Positions 27,388-36,326 of a DNA stretch of 64,000 bases are shown in pieces; position 1 is the first letter of the stretch, and each line of letters starts with the position of its first letter. The DNA is taken from the NCBI RefSeq assembly GCF_009901525.1, contig NZ_CP019288.1, positions 124,001-188,000 on the forward strand, given 5' to 3'. Source of the stretch: Kordia antarctica (GTDB lineage: Bacteria; Bacteroidota; Bacteroidia; Flavobacteriales; Flavobacteriaceae). The notes under the pieces were generated by a model, which did not search any database, was not told the DNA's origin, and worked only from the letters and a program-made list of their open reading frames with translations. A program made the translations under genes and the position numbers.

Positions 27388-28968
27388 ATGAGTAAACGAT
27401 TATTTGTTGTTCTAGTCATTTTGATGAGTTTATCGCTCATCGGAATTATATTTGTTCAAGGATATTGGATCGCTTCTGGTGTAAAAGAAAAACAAGAATC
27501 TTTTTCCCTTAATGCTAAACAAATCTTAGCGAAGGTTGCCGATAGAGTTGCAGATTCTGAAGATCGAAGATTTTATTTGAAGTTTCAGAAACTAATTGAT
27601 AGTGTAGGTGAACCTAAAGATGTTCAACTTACCAATGTTTTTCTAATTCAAAGTAGAGACGAGAAAAAGAATGAAACAAGTATTTACACTAGAGGAATAT
27701 TAGAAGAAAATTACAATATTTTTCCCACGTTCATTGACAGTGCTACAGAAGACGACAGTACCTCTATAAAAAGTTTTAAACGTTATGAAACGCAAACCAT
27801 TTATAGTGAAGATCTATTAGATAATGCAAATGTGGAACTCTCACCTGTGCAAAAATTTAAAAAGATCAGCAACGTCTCTAGAGTAATGGTAGAGTACAAG
27901 GATATTATTAATAAATTAACACGACAAATTCCAATTCATGAACGTATAACACCTGGAACACTTGACTTTTTAGTAAAAGCGTATTTAGTTGAGAAAGATT
28001 TGGAGTTAGACTTTGAATTTGGTGTCTATGATGACGGATTGGCAACAATAGTAAAGTCGGATAACTTTAAAATTACAAATGAAGGAATGTATAATGTTCC
28101 ACTTTTTGAAGAAGAAGATCATCAAAGTGGCTATACACTATTTGTAAGTTTCCCAAAAAGAAACAAATATGTATTATCGTCCATCATGGGAATGGCAATT
28201 TTGTCTATCGTTTTTACGTTAATTATAATCATAGCATATTCAAGTGCGTTGTATCAATTAATAAAGCAAAAGCAAATTTCTGAAATCAAAACAGATTTCA
28301 TTAACAATATGACACACGAATTCAAAACACCAATTGCTACGATAAACTTAGCGTTAGATGCCATAAAGAATCCGAAAATCATAGATGACAAAGAAAAGGT
28401 AAAACGATATTTGAGAATGATTCGTGAAGAAAATAAGCGAATGCACGCACAAGTAGAAAATGTATTGCAAATTTCGAAACTGGAAAAAAATCAGTTAGAA
28501 ATTAGTAAGGAAGAAATAGACGTTCACGACTTAATCCAAGATGCAATGTCGCATATAGAGTTAATAGTAGAAGACAAAAAAGGATACATAAAAACACACC
28601 TAACTGCTACTGATTCTATGATTATGGCAAATGATACGCATTTTACCAACGTATTGGTAAACATTTTGGACAATGCCGTAAAGTACACAGAAGGTGAACC
28701 AAAAATTGACATATACACTGAAACAGTGAAAAATAATATACAGATTAAAGTGAAAGATCACGGACAAGGAATGTCTAAATCTGTACAAAAGAGAATATTT
28801 GAAAAATTTTATAGAGAACATACAGGTGACATACATAATGTAAAAGGGCACGGACTAGGCTTGGCTTACGTAAAACGGATTGTAGACGACCACGAAGGTC
28901 AAATATCTGTTGAAAGTGAAAAAGGCAAAGGAAGTACATTCATTATCAAATTACCTTTAATATCGTAA
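27388..28968 (+). CDS. Sensor histidine kinase
   Basis: This 526-residue membrane kinase has a helix at about 5-28, a periplasmic sensing region of roughly 235 residues, and a second helix at about 266-290. The dimerisation/phosphoacceptor box is FINNMTHEFKTPIA with His310. ATP-binding motifs follow: the N box ILDNAVKYT, the G1 box KDHGQGMS, the F box FEKFYRE and the G2 box GHGLGLAYV. The periplasmic domain shows no recognised ligand motif. It forms an operon with the response regulator 6 bp downstream. The signal is unknown; the layout resembles RprX-type kinases of Bacteroidota. Confidence 0.94.
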   Translation: MSKRLFVVLVILMSLSLIGIIFVQGYWIASGVKEKQESFSLNAKQILAKVADRVADSEDRRFYLKFQKLIDSVGEPKDVQLTNVFLIQSRDEKKNETSIYTRGILEENYNIFPTFIDSATEDDSTSIKSFKRYETQTIYSEDLLDNANVELSPVQKFKKISNVSRVMVEYKDIINKLTRQIPIHERITPGTLDFLVKAYLVEKDLELDFEFGVYDDGLATIVKSDNFKITNEGMYNVPLFEEEDHQSGYTLFVSFPKRNKYVLSSIMGMAILSIVFTLIIIIAYSSALYQLIKQKQISEIKTDFINNMTHEFKTPIATINLALDAIKNPKIIDDKEKVKRYLRMIREENKRMHAQVENVLQISKLEKNQLEISKEEIDVHDLIQDAMSHIELIVEDKKGYIKTHLTATDSMIMANDTHFTNVLVNILDNAVKYTEGEPKIDIYTETVKNNIQIKVKDHGQGMSKSVQKRIFEKFYREHTGDIHNVKGHGLGLAYVKRIVDDHEGQISVESEKGKGSTFIIKLPLIS

Positions 28969-28974
28969 CTAAAT

Positions 28975-29688
28975 ATGGAGATTCAAAACAAAAAAATTTT
29001 ACTAGTAGAAGATGATCCGAATTTTGGAACTGTATTGAAAGACTATCTATCAATGAACGATTATGACGTTGTTCATGCAAAGAACGGAATGGAAGGATTT
29101 GAAAAATTCAAAAAAGACAATTACGACCTTTGCATACTTGACGTTATGATGCCGTACAAGGATGGTTTTACATTAGCGAAAGAAATTCGTGAAAAAAATG
29201 CAGAAGTTCCAATCATTTTCTTAACCGCGAAAGCATTAAAAGAAGATGTAATGAAAGGCTACAAAGTAGGCGCAGACGACTACTTAAACAAACCTTTCGA
29301 TTCGGAAGTATTATTGATGAAAATCAAAGCAATGATGCAACGCAAAACATCTGATTCCGTAGCGGACAGCAAACAATTTGAGTTTGTCATTGGAAGATTT
29401 AATCTAAATTCTAAACTTCGTTTCTTAACATTTGACAAGGAAGAACCAATTAAACTTTCGCCAAAGGAAAACGAATTGCTACGCTTATTAGCATTGCACG
29501 AAAATGATTTAATGCCAAGAGAATTAGCATTAACAAAAATTTGGAGAGATGATAATTATTTCACCTCAAGATCAATGGATGTATATATTGCCAAATTGCG
29601 TAAATATCTCAAAAGAGATGAAGACGCTGAAATCTTAAACATTCATGGTGAAGGATTTAGATTGGTAGTTAAAAACAAAGCAGAGTAG
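28975..29688 (+). CDS. OmpR-family response regulator
   Basis: This 237-residue regulator has a receiver domain with acidic pocket Asp13/Asp14, the phosphoacceptor Asp56 (CILDVMMP), the LTAKAL threonine and the NKPFDSE lysine. A winged-helix DNA-binding domain occupies about 135-235, including LSPKENELLRLLA and SMDVYIAKLRKYL, typical of OmpR/PhoB proteins. It is paired with the upstream kinase and should bind promoters when phosphorylated. The resemblance to RprY is close in layout, but the target genes are not evident. A bidirectional terminator follows. Confidence 0.94.
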   Translation: MEIQNKKILLVEDDPNFGTVLKDYLSMNDYDVVHAKNGMEGFEKFKKDNYDLCILDVMMPYKDGFTLAKEIREKNAEVPIIFLTAKALKEDVMKGYKVGADDYLNKPFDSEVLLMKIKAMMQRKTSDSVADSKQFEFVIGRFNLNSKLRFLTFDKEEPIKLSPKENELLRLLALHENDLMPRELALTKIWRDDNYFTSRSMDVYIAKLRKYLKRDEDAEILNIHGEGFRLVVKNKAE

Positions 29689-29721
29689 TACAAAACTACT
29701 TGTGTTTCCTCAGAATAATTG

Positions 29722-29757
29722 AAAAAATAGTCGACAATAAACTGTCGACTTTTTCAT
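29722..29757. terminator. Bidirectional terminator between response regulator and cupin gene
   Basis: AGTCGACA (29729-29736) pairs with TGTCGACT (29743-29750), flanked by A and T runs on both sides, so it can serve both converging genes. Confidence 0.85.
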
Positions 29758-30264
29758 TTATTCTCTAGTTAGTCTATGGATAATATCCTTGTGTTTTGGG
29801 TAGCTATCTGTAAGTGCCGAACGTGTAGCCAATTCAAAATCATCAAAGTCAAATCCTGGTGCAACGGTACAACCTACAAACGCATACGAATCTTTTTTTG
29901 TCACGCTTGACGCGAACCAACAACCTGCAGGAACAACTAATTGTGGCTCTTCGCCATTTCTAAAATCCATTCCGACTTTATATTCTGTGTAATTTCCTTT
30001 TTTGTCAATAACATGCACGCTCAGTGAAGTTCCACTGTAAAAATGCCAAATTTCATCTTGCTTAATTCTATGAAAAGCAGAAAAATTACCAGAAGTCAAC
30101 AAAAAATAAATACTCGTACAATAACTACGATCGCCTGAAAAATTGTCGGGCAAAGCTTCTTTCGAAATTACCTTTTCGCTTCTATACACTTCTTTGTAAA
30201 ATCCGCCTTCAGGATGCGGGAACAATTGTAAATTTTCTACTAATCTGTTTATTTCTTGGGTCAT
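29758..30264 (-). CDS. Cupin domain protein, DUF985 family
   Basis: This 168-residue soluble protein matches the DUF985/Cupin_5 family: LQLFPHPEGGFYKEVYRS near the start, then SAFHRIKQDEIWHFYSG as the cupin metal-site region, and PAGCWFASSV in the second cupin motif. The family resembles sugar epimerase-like cupins, but its substrate is not established. It is monocistronic, converges with the two-component operon and is followed upstream by a repeat-rich gap. The family call is confident; the function is unknown. Confidence 0.85.
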   Translation of the reverse strand: MTQEINRLVENLQLFPHPEGGFYKEVYRSEKVISKEALPDNFSGDRSYCTSIYFLLTSGNFSAFHRIKQDEIWHFYSGTSLSVHVIDKKGNYTEYKVGMDFRNGEEPQLVVPAGCWFASSVTKKDSYAFVGCTVAPGFDFDDFELATRSALTDSYPKHKDIIHRLTRE

Positions 30265-30457
30265 TTTTTTAGTTTATCAGTTGTGGGTTTTGTGTTGTGA
30301 GTTGTCGGTTATCTTATTTATTTGTTAATTCTTCTTTACCTATTGTTAATTCAAGTGACAAATTTACGATTTTTTGTATTTCAATACAATCAGAAAAATA
30401 GCTTTGATGTTTTTATTTTTTTCGCTTACGCTAGATTTTTCTTGTTATTATTACAAT

Positions 30458-30584
30458 CGTCAGTTCGAGTTGAGTCGAATACGAAGTATCGAGAACAGCT
30501 TTGAAATAGTATGTTTCATTGACTTCTCATATCAAAAAACATTTCTCGATACAATTTTCTCACGAAAATCACTCGAAGTGACGT
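30458..30584. repeat. TTCGAGTGA/TCTCGATA repeat, copy 1
   Basis: It begins CGTCAGTTCGAGTTGAG, continues with TATCGAGAA and TTTCTCGATACAATTTT, and ends CACTCGAAGTGACG. The ends form an inverted pair. Related copies lie at 34761-34832, 46336-46511 and 49933-50050. The rest of the 500-bp gap at 30265-30763 is A+T-rich and shows no gene. Confidence 0.7.
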
Positions 30585-30698
30585 TTGCGATAATCCAACT
30601 CATTTTCAAATTAAATAATTATTAAATTAATAGATCACCATATATAAGATTTTTTTGATCCAAATAAACAGATTACTTCACTACCGTTCGTACTAACG

Positions 30699-30773
30699 TA
30701 ATCCAACAAATCCAACAATCCAAGTCAGTCCAACAATCTAAGAAGTCCAAAAATCTAACAAATCTAAGCAAGT
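30699..30773. repeat. Degenerate ATCCAACA/ATCTAACA tandem repeat overlapping the miaA stop
   Basis: Units such as AATCCAACA, AATCTAAG and AGTCCAAAA recur with drift over 75 bp. The array runs into the last codons and stop of miaA. A related stretch lies at about 6236-6280. Confidence 0.5.
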
Positions 30774-31669
30774 CTATTTTCAATTTCTTTCACAATCGTT
30801 TCAATACGATCTTGATATTCAAACCAACGTGTTGTTTCATCTTTTCGAAACCAAGTTCCTTGTCGTTTGGCAAAACGTCGTGTATTTTTCTTAATTTCGC
30901 TGATAGCGAAATCTAAAGTCCAATTTCCATCAAAATACTCAAAAAGCTCACGATAACCAACGGTTTTCAAAGCATTCAATGATTTATGCGGATACAACGC
31001 TTTTGCTTCTTCCAGTAAACCTTCTTTCAACATAATAGCTACGCGCTGATTGATGCGATCGTAAATAACTGGACGACTTGCCGTTAAACCAATTTTTATC
31101 GCTGTAAAATTTCTAGCGGAAGCTTTATCTTTCAAAAAACTAGAATACGGTTTTCCGCTTCCAACACATATTTCCAAAGCACGAATTAGACGATGCGGAT
31201 TTCCAAGTGCAACTCGTTTATAATATTCAGGATCAAGCTCAAGTAATTGATTTTGAAGTGAATCGATTCCGTTTAATTCTAGTTGTTTGTTTAAATTTTC
31301 TCGAATTTGTGGATCTACTTTTGGAAACTCATCCAAACCTTTCAAAACAGCATCAACATACAAACCGCTTCCGCCAACCATAATAACAATATCATGCTGT
31401 TGAAACAATTCGTCTAGTTTTGCAATGGCGTCTTTTTCAAACTGACCAACATTATATGTGTCAAAAATGCTAATATGTTGTACAAAATGATGTGTAGCTG
31501 CATTTAGTTCTTCTTTCGAAGGAACCGCAGTGCCAATTGTCATTTCTTTAAAAAACTGTCGTGAATCGCACGAAATAATTTCTGTATGGAAATGATTTGC
31601 AAGTTGTATGCTCAAAGCCGTTTTACCGATAGCCGTTGCGCCAACAATAGAAATAAGGTATTTAGACAT
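30764..31669 (-). CDS. miaA: tRNA dimethylallyltransferase
   Basis: MiaA adds a dimethylallyl group to adenosine 37 of tRNAs reading U-starting codons. The 301-residue protein has the P-loop GATAIGKT (10-17), the DSRQFF motif that contacts substrate, GGSGLYVDAVLKG, and the C-terminal TWFRKDETTRW segment. The start MSKYLISIVG at 31669 is chosen; an upstream in-frame ATG lies inside the next gene. The start is 11 bases after the potassium-channel stop, so the pair is likely co-transcribed. The last codons are formed by a repeat. Confidence 0.95.
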   Translation of the reverse strand: MSKYLISIVGATAIGKTALSIQLANHFHTEIISCDSRQFFKEMTIGTAVPSKEELNAATHHFVQHISIFDTYNVGQFEKDAIAKLDELFQQHDIVIMVGGSGLYVDAVLKGLDEFPKVDPQIRENLNKQLELNGIDSLQNQLLELDPEYYKRVALGNPHRLIRALEICVGSGKPYSSFLKDKASARNFTAIKIGLTASRPVIYDRINQRVAIMLKEGLLEEAKALYPHKSLNALKTVGYRELFEYFDGNWTLDFAISEIKKNTRRFAKRQGTWFRKDETTRWFEYQDRIETIVKEIENRLA

Positions 31670-31680
31670 GAAATAGTTTA

Positions 31681-32511
31681 TTAATCGGTTTCTTCTGGAT
31701 GTAAACTTTCGCCACAATGAAAACAATAATCAGCATTTGCTTTATGACCTTCCGCGGCACAATGCTGACACGATTGCGTATTCAAATCAATTTTAGTCTT
31801 GTCCATAGTGGCGAATTCTGCCGTAACAATTCCCGTAGGAACAGCAATAATTCCATATCCTAAAATCATAACAATTGAAGCTATAAGTTGACCTAAAGCC
31901 GTGTGTGGCGCAATGTCTCCGTAACCAACAGTTGTCAGCGTTACAATTGCCCAATAAATGCTTCGTGGAATACTAGTAAAACCACTTTCTTCACCACTTT
32001 CCACTAAATACATCACGGAACCTAAAATGGTACATAAAATTAAAATAAACATAATAAATACGCCTATTTTAGTTTTACTGGCTTTTAATGCTTTCATCAA
32101 ATTGTTGGATGCTCCAATGTAACGCGCAAGTTTTAGCACTCTAAAAACACGTAGCAAACGTAAAGCACGCAAGGCAACCAAGGATTGTGAACCGACAATA
32201 AAAACAGATAGATATTTTGGAATTGTAGAGAGAAAATCTATAATTCCGTAGAAGCTAAAAATATATTCTTTTGGTTTTCGAATAGAAATGATTCTGGCAA
32301 AATATTCAAGCGTGAATAAAACAGTAATTATCCATTCTGCAATATTTAGAAGTTTCCCATGTGATTCTGCAAATTCATTGACGCTTTCCAGCATTACCAA
32401 GAGAATACTCGCAAAAATCAATATCATCAAAACGATATCAAATAGTTTTCCAGCAGGAGTATCTGCTTCATAAATAACTTCGTGAAGTTTGGCTTTCCAA
32501 TCTTTCTTCAT
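31681..32511 (-). CDS. Voltage-gated-type potassium channel with C-terminal zinc ribbon
   Basis: This 276-residue protein has six membrane segments. An arginine-rich S4 is visible (LRALRLLRVFRVLKLAR) and the pore carries the potassium selectivity filter TTVGYGD. After S6 there is a short linker and a four-cysteine motif, CQHCAAEGH then CFHCGES, suggesting a small zinc-ribbon-like tail. It should sit in the inner membrane and conduct K+. A zinc tail on such a small channel is a notable addition; its role is unknown. It lies 11 bp upstream of miaA on the same strand. Confidence 0.9.
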   Translation of the reverse strand: MKKDWKAKLHEVIYEADTPAGKLFDIVLMILIFASILLVMLESVNEFAESHGKLLNIAEWIITVLFTLEYFARIISIRKPKEYIFSFYGIIDFLSTIPKYLSVFIVGSQSLVALRALRLLRVFRVLKLARYIGASNNLMKALKASKTKIGVFIMFILILCTILGSVMYLVESGEESGFTSIPRSIYWAIVTLTTVGYGDIAPHTALGQLIASIVMILGYGIIAVPTGIVTAEFATMDKTKIDLNTQSCQHCAAEGHKANADYCFHCGESLHPEETD

Positions 32512-32531
32512 GCTGCTAATTTACTATTAAT

Positions 32532-32680
32532 TTAGGAATTTTTCTTTTTAATAGTCAAGAGTGTATTTTTTTGAATTTTCACCAAGTCATTAAAGAACAA
32601 TTTCAAGGTTTCATATTCGTCAGTTATGTAGTGAAATTCATTGATTTAAAAGGAAGTACCATTTGCTGGAAAGAACATAC
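32532..32680 (-). pseudogene. Decayed 3' fragment of the DUF3857 gene
   Basis: On the minus strand this stretch reads TDEYETLKLFFNDLVKIQKN and then TLLTIKKKNS before a stop, matching the C-terminus of the adjacent intact protein (ADEYQELKEFFKKLAVLQKN, then TRLTIKKK). Further upstream the similarity continues only with a frameshift or in-frame stop (LPFKSMNF against FKLVLNSF). It lacks a start and is a relic of a duplicate gene. It occupies most of the 219-bp gap at 32512-32730. Confidence 0.82.
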
Positions 32681-32730
32681 AGAAAATAAATAGATTAATA
32701 TTTACATAAGACTAAACTTCCAAATTATAT

Positions 32731-34692
32731 TTATTTCTTCTTAATAGTAAGTCGTGTGTTTTTTTGTAAAACCGCTAATTTTTTAAAAAACTCTTTTAAT
32801 TCTTGATATTCATCTGCGTCAAAATAGAAACTGTTTAGTACTAACTTAAACGACATATTTAGCTGTCCGTTTTGTTGCACTATTTTCATTCCACAAATAG
32901 CTTTTCCGTCAGCAATTGAAAATGTTTGATCTTCTGGAATGTTTGTAAATTCATAAGTATCAGGAAGCGACATTAAAAAACGTGTTGTATAAATTCGTGA
33001 ATATGCAAAATCCACAGGATACTGTCGTTCTTCTAATTTAAAAGGATTTGTTGAGAATATTTTCATGAAAAACGGATCTAAAAATGTATCCGAACTCGAA
33101 AATCCATCTTCGTCAAACGCCAATGTAAATAACTCTTTTATTGGCTTTTGAACATTTGTGCGTTCTTCCACAGTATATTCTTCTACTTCTAAAAATGGTA
33201 AGCTCTTTTCGAAGTCGTCCAAATAACTTTCGGTACTTTGCTCATCAAGTTCTTCTCGTTTTTCATAGGCTAAATAACCTGTACTAATCTGTGCAATTTT
33301 TCCTTGCGCGATTCCATCATCATTCACAGAAAGGCTTATAATCGTATTCTGACGATTTTCTGCATACGGAGCAATTGTGAGCCAATAACTAGGTTTTTTA
33401 AAATCCATTGCGCGTCCGTTGTAATTAAGCGCTCTAATTGGCAACAAACCGAACGAAAGTAATTTCTCGGTAGCATCTAACAAAAACGTTTCTTCGCCAA
33501 TAGTAACTTTTGCAATTACATAATTAAAATCGGACATTACAGGATGTAATTTTGTCGGCAAACCTTTCGCTCGTGAGGCTAGCATAACGCTTTCTGCTTT
33601 AATATCAGCCGCTAACAAACTACTAACTAATGATAAGTTTATTTCCGCTACATTTCCGCCTTTATCTTGAAATGCTTGTCGGACGTTTGCATCGCCAAAA
33701 AGTCCATATTTTCCATTCCATGAATAATGATTTTTAATAAATTCATATACTTTTTGAGCTTTTTTTAGGTCCGATGATTCTTTTAAAATTTCATCAGAAA
33801 GATGATTCTTAAAGAAACTAGTTTTTCGGACTTGCGCGCCAATATCTTTGTCTTTTCGCATTTCCTTATCAACGGCTTTCCATGATTTGGTGTAGACATC
33901 TTTTCCGCCATCAAATCGAATGAATTCAGACAATTCAAAAGCAATTTTAGACAAATAATTATTTCGCGAAAGCATATACGATTCTTCAACAAACGCAGGA
34001 ATATCTTTCATTACGTATTTTAATACTTCGCAATCGGCTTTGGTAGAAAAACCTGGAACTTGGAAACATTTTTTCTCTAAAGAAGCTTCATTAATCGCTA
34101 GTTTTTGAAAGCCTTTCAAGGTTCTATTATACCGGTAATTACCTGGGATTTTCGCATTAAATTCACTATAAATTTTTGGAATATTTGACTGAAAATCCCA
34201 ACCTTCAAAGTTGTATATAAAAGGCGATTGCAATGTATATTGATATTCAATAACGCTTCCAACTTTTACATTGGGAAACGTAAATCGTTTTTCGCCATAA
34301 TAATTATTTACATCCACCGAGAAAATTTGATCTTCTGCTAAATGATCTATTTTGTCAGCATTATGTGTAATGGCTTTGATGTTTTTAATGTATTCAGTCG
34401 ATTTTTTACCTTTGTAGAATGGAATTTCAATATTTGCTTCTTCAATTCCTTGTTTGTCTAAAATTTTGATTTTGGCATAATAATGTTTTATCAACCGAAT
34501 CCGATCATTAATTACATCAAAATAATTTTCTCCATATTCTTCTAAAACAACGGCATGCGCTGTCGTATCTTTATCGTAAACAGTCATGTTTAATTCATCT
34601 GGAGAAATTTTATTAAACTTTTCATTCATAGAATTTTGTCCATAACACATTGCAGTGCATAGAAAGGTAAAGAATAGGTAAATCGGTTTCAT
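32731..34692 (-). CDS. DUF3857 and transglutaminase-like domain exported protein
   Basis: This 653-residue protein has a signal peptide (MKPIYLFFTFLCTAMCYGQ). The N-terminal half is DUF3857-like, with features such as YYAKIKILDKQGIEEA and VGSVIEYQYTLQSPF. A transglutaminase-like region follows at about 300-420 (VYEFIKNHYSW, then KGGNVAEINLSLVSSLL, then DFNYVIAKV). In the usual transglutaminase fold a cysteine would sit near the AEIN helix, and here it appears to be missing, so catalysis is doubtful. The rest is beta-rich. Such proteins are common and uncharacterised in Bacteroidota. A decayed tail duplicate lies just downstream. Confidence 0.82.
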   Translation of the reverse strand: MKPIYLFFTFLCTAMCYGQNSMNEKFNKISPDELNMTVYDKDTTAHAVVLEEYGENYFDVINDRIRLIKHYYAKIKILDKQGIEEANIEIPFYKGKKSTEYIKNIKAITHNADKIDHLAEDQIFSVDVNNYYGEKRFTFPNVKVGSVIEYQYTLQSPFIYNFEGWDFQSNIPKIYSEFNAKIPGNYRYNRTLKGFQKLAINEASLEKKCFQVPGFSTKADCEVLKYVMKDIPAFVEESYMLSRNNYLSKIAFELSEFIRFDGGKDVYTKSWKAVDKEMRKDKDIGAQVRKTSFFKNHLSDEILKESSDLKKAQKVYEFIKNHYSWNGKYGLFGDANVRQAFQDKGGNVAEINLSLVSSLLAADIKAESVMLASRAKGLPTKLHPVMSDFNYVIAKVTIGEETFLLDATEKLLSFGLLPIRALNYNGRAMDFKKPSYWLTIAPYAENRQNTIISLSVNDDGIAQGKIAQISTGYLAYEKREELDEQSTESYLDDFEKSLPFLEVEEYTVEERTNVQKPIKELFTLAFDEDGFSSSDTFLDPFFMKIFSTNPFKLEERQYPVDFAYSRIYTTRFLMSLPDTYEFTNIPEDQTFSIADGKAICGMKIVQQNGQLNMSFKLVLNSFYFDADEYQELKEFFKKLAVLQKNTRLTIKKK

Positions 34693-34760
34693 CTGTTTAT
34701 TTTTAATTTGGTAAGATTAAATTCAGTACTAATTATACCATACTAGTATCAAATTAGTTG

Positions 34761-34832
34761 ATTTCGATACAAAATTCTTCCAGAATTTCACTCAATCGGA
34801 CGTCATTTGGATTCAAAAAACGTCAATTCGAG
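34761..34832. repeat. TTCGAGTGA/TCTCGATA repeat, copy 2 (short)
   Basis: This 70-bp gap sequence includes TTTCGATACAAAATTCTTCC and CGTCAATTCGAGTTG, a diverged copy of the element at 49933-50050. Confidence 0.5.
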
Positions 34833-34851
34833 TTGTTTTTCATCAAAAAAT

Positions 34852-36216
34852 TTAATCTAACGATATGATTTTAAATCTATTTTTTCGGCGAAGTTGACTT
34901 TGAATTATGTGTTGGACATCTCGGTTGTTTTGCATTGGCGTAATGATAGATTTCAGTACGTCAGCATTTGTTATTTGGTAATTCAAACTATAAAAACCAA
35001 AGCCTTTATATTGTCCGTCTTCAATCAAAATTACGCTGCGTTCGTCATGATGGCGACCTTTATCAATGATCAACATGTTTTTAGTGGCGTAACTATATTT
35101 TTCAATGGCTTCTAGTGCGCGTTTGTTATAAGAATCAACGTCTTCTTCCTTAATACATGCGCCATCGCAATCCTTAATTGTATATTGAAAGCAATGCGAT
35201 TTTGTAGTGTATAATTCATTTATTTTTTGACACAATTTAAAATCTTCGGTAAGCTTAAACATGATATGTTTTGCCTGTGACATATTTGTAAATGTCGTGA
35301 TGCTTTTTTTGCGTCCGTCAGCTTTTTCAATGCGTAAACCAATATAACCATCTTCATTTTTATAGGAAGCCATTGCAAACTGAAAAACCGTTTTTCGTTG
35401 CGCACGATTGTAGATTGGTTTTTTAAGTTTGATTTCTTCACTTTCTTTTAAAAGCGCCACCAATTCACTTCCTGTACGTTCAAATGTAACGGCTGCGACT
35501 TGTTTCTGAATTTTTCTACCTTTAGTATTAGTACCAGTAAAATGTTGATTGACACGTTTTTTGATATTTTTACTTTTCCCAATATAAATAATATCGCCTT
35601 TTGCATTGTGCATATAATATACGCCAGTTACAGAAGGTAAACTTTCAATAATATCGAGTAGGCGTGGAGCCACTTTTTTCTTGATTTCTGATTTTACAGC
35701 TTGTTGAATGATGTCTTTTTCAGAATCTTTATCGAGCAATAGCTGAAAAAGTTTTACAGTCGCTAATGCATCGCCAGAAGCTCTATGTCTGTCACTCATT
35801 GGAATTCCGAGAGCGCGCACGAGTTTTCCTAGTTTATAGGATTCCATTTCTGGGATTAATTTTTTGGATAATTCAACCGTACACAAGGATTTACGTTTGT
35901 AATCGAACCCTAAACGTTTGTATTCCATTTGAAGAATGCGGTAATCAAAAACGGCATTATGTGCAACTAAGATACAATCTTGAGTAATTTCGACAATGCG
36001 TTTGGCTACTTCGTAGAATTTTGGCGCATCGCGAAGCATTTTGTTGTTAATTCCTGTCAAATTTACCACAAAAGGTTGAATTGCCTTTTCAGGATTTACC
36101 AAGCTAATAAATTGATCTACAACTTCATGACCATCAAATTTATAGATTGCAATTTCCGTAACTCCTTCTTCATTGTATTTTCCACCTGTGGTTTCTATGT
36201 CTACTATTGCGTACAA
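34852..36216 (-). CDS. DnaQ-like exonuclease fused to GIY-YIG nuclease
   Basis: This 454-residue fusion starts with a DEDDh exonuclease domain (about 1-170): motif I VDIETTGG (Asp6, Glu8), HNAVFDYRIL and the RHRASGDALAT motif III. A GIY-YIG endonuclease domain follows (about 195-280): TGVYYMHN, then YIGKSKNIKKRVNQHF and a conserved glutamate in ESEEIKLKKPIYN. The C-terminal 170 residues resemble the Cho/UvrC-associated region. Such fusions look like DNA polymerase epsilon-subunit/UvrC hybrids and probably act in DNA repair. The exact substrate is unknown. Confidence 0.88.
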   Translation of the reverse strand: MYAIVDIETTGGKYNEEGVTEIAIYKFDGHEVVDQFISLVNPEKAIQPFVVNLTGINNKMLRDAPKFYEVAKRIVEITQDCILVAHNAVFDYRILQMEYKRLGFDYKRKSLCTVELSKKLIPEMESYKLGKLVRALGIPMSDRHRASGDALATVKLFQLLLDKDSEKDIIQQAVKSEIKKKVAPRLLDIIESLPSVTGVYYMHNAKGDIIYIGKSKNIKKRVNQHFTGTNTKGRKIQKQVAAVTFERTGSELVALLKESEEIKLKKPIYNRAQRKTVFQFAMASYKNEDGYIGLRIEKADGRKKSITTFTNMSQAKHIMFKLTEDFKLCQKINELYTTKSHCFQYTIKDCDGACIKEEDVDSYNKRALEAIEKYSYATKNMLIIDKGRHHDERSVILIEDGQYKGFGFYSLNYQITNADVLKSIITPMQNNRDVQHIIQSQLRRKNRFKIISLD

Positions 36217-36326
36217 TCTATATGCGTTGTTTTTGGATTAGGGTATAAATATAAAAATATCTTAAGGATTAATTTAGGTTGGTGACGTATAATACGAACT
36301 AAATTTTAAAATGATTGCTATAAAAT

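Noticed and set aside
30322-30625. Two overlapping hydrophobic open frames in the gap before miaA
   Set aside because: They are A+T-rich, run through a repeat and resemble no protein.
32731-34692. Active transglutaminase assignment for the DUF3857 protein
   Set aside because: The cysteine expected at the start of the catalytic helix is not visible near KGGNVAEIN, so only the fold is claimed.
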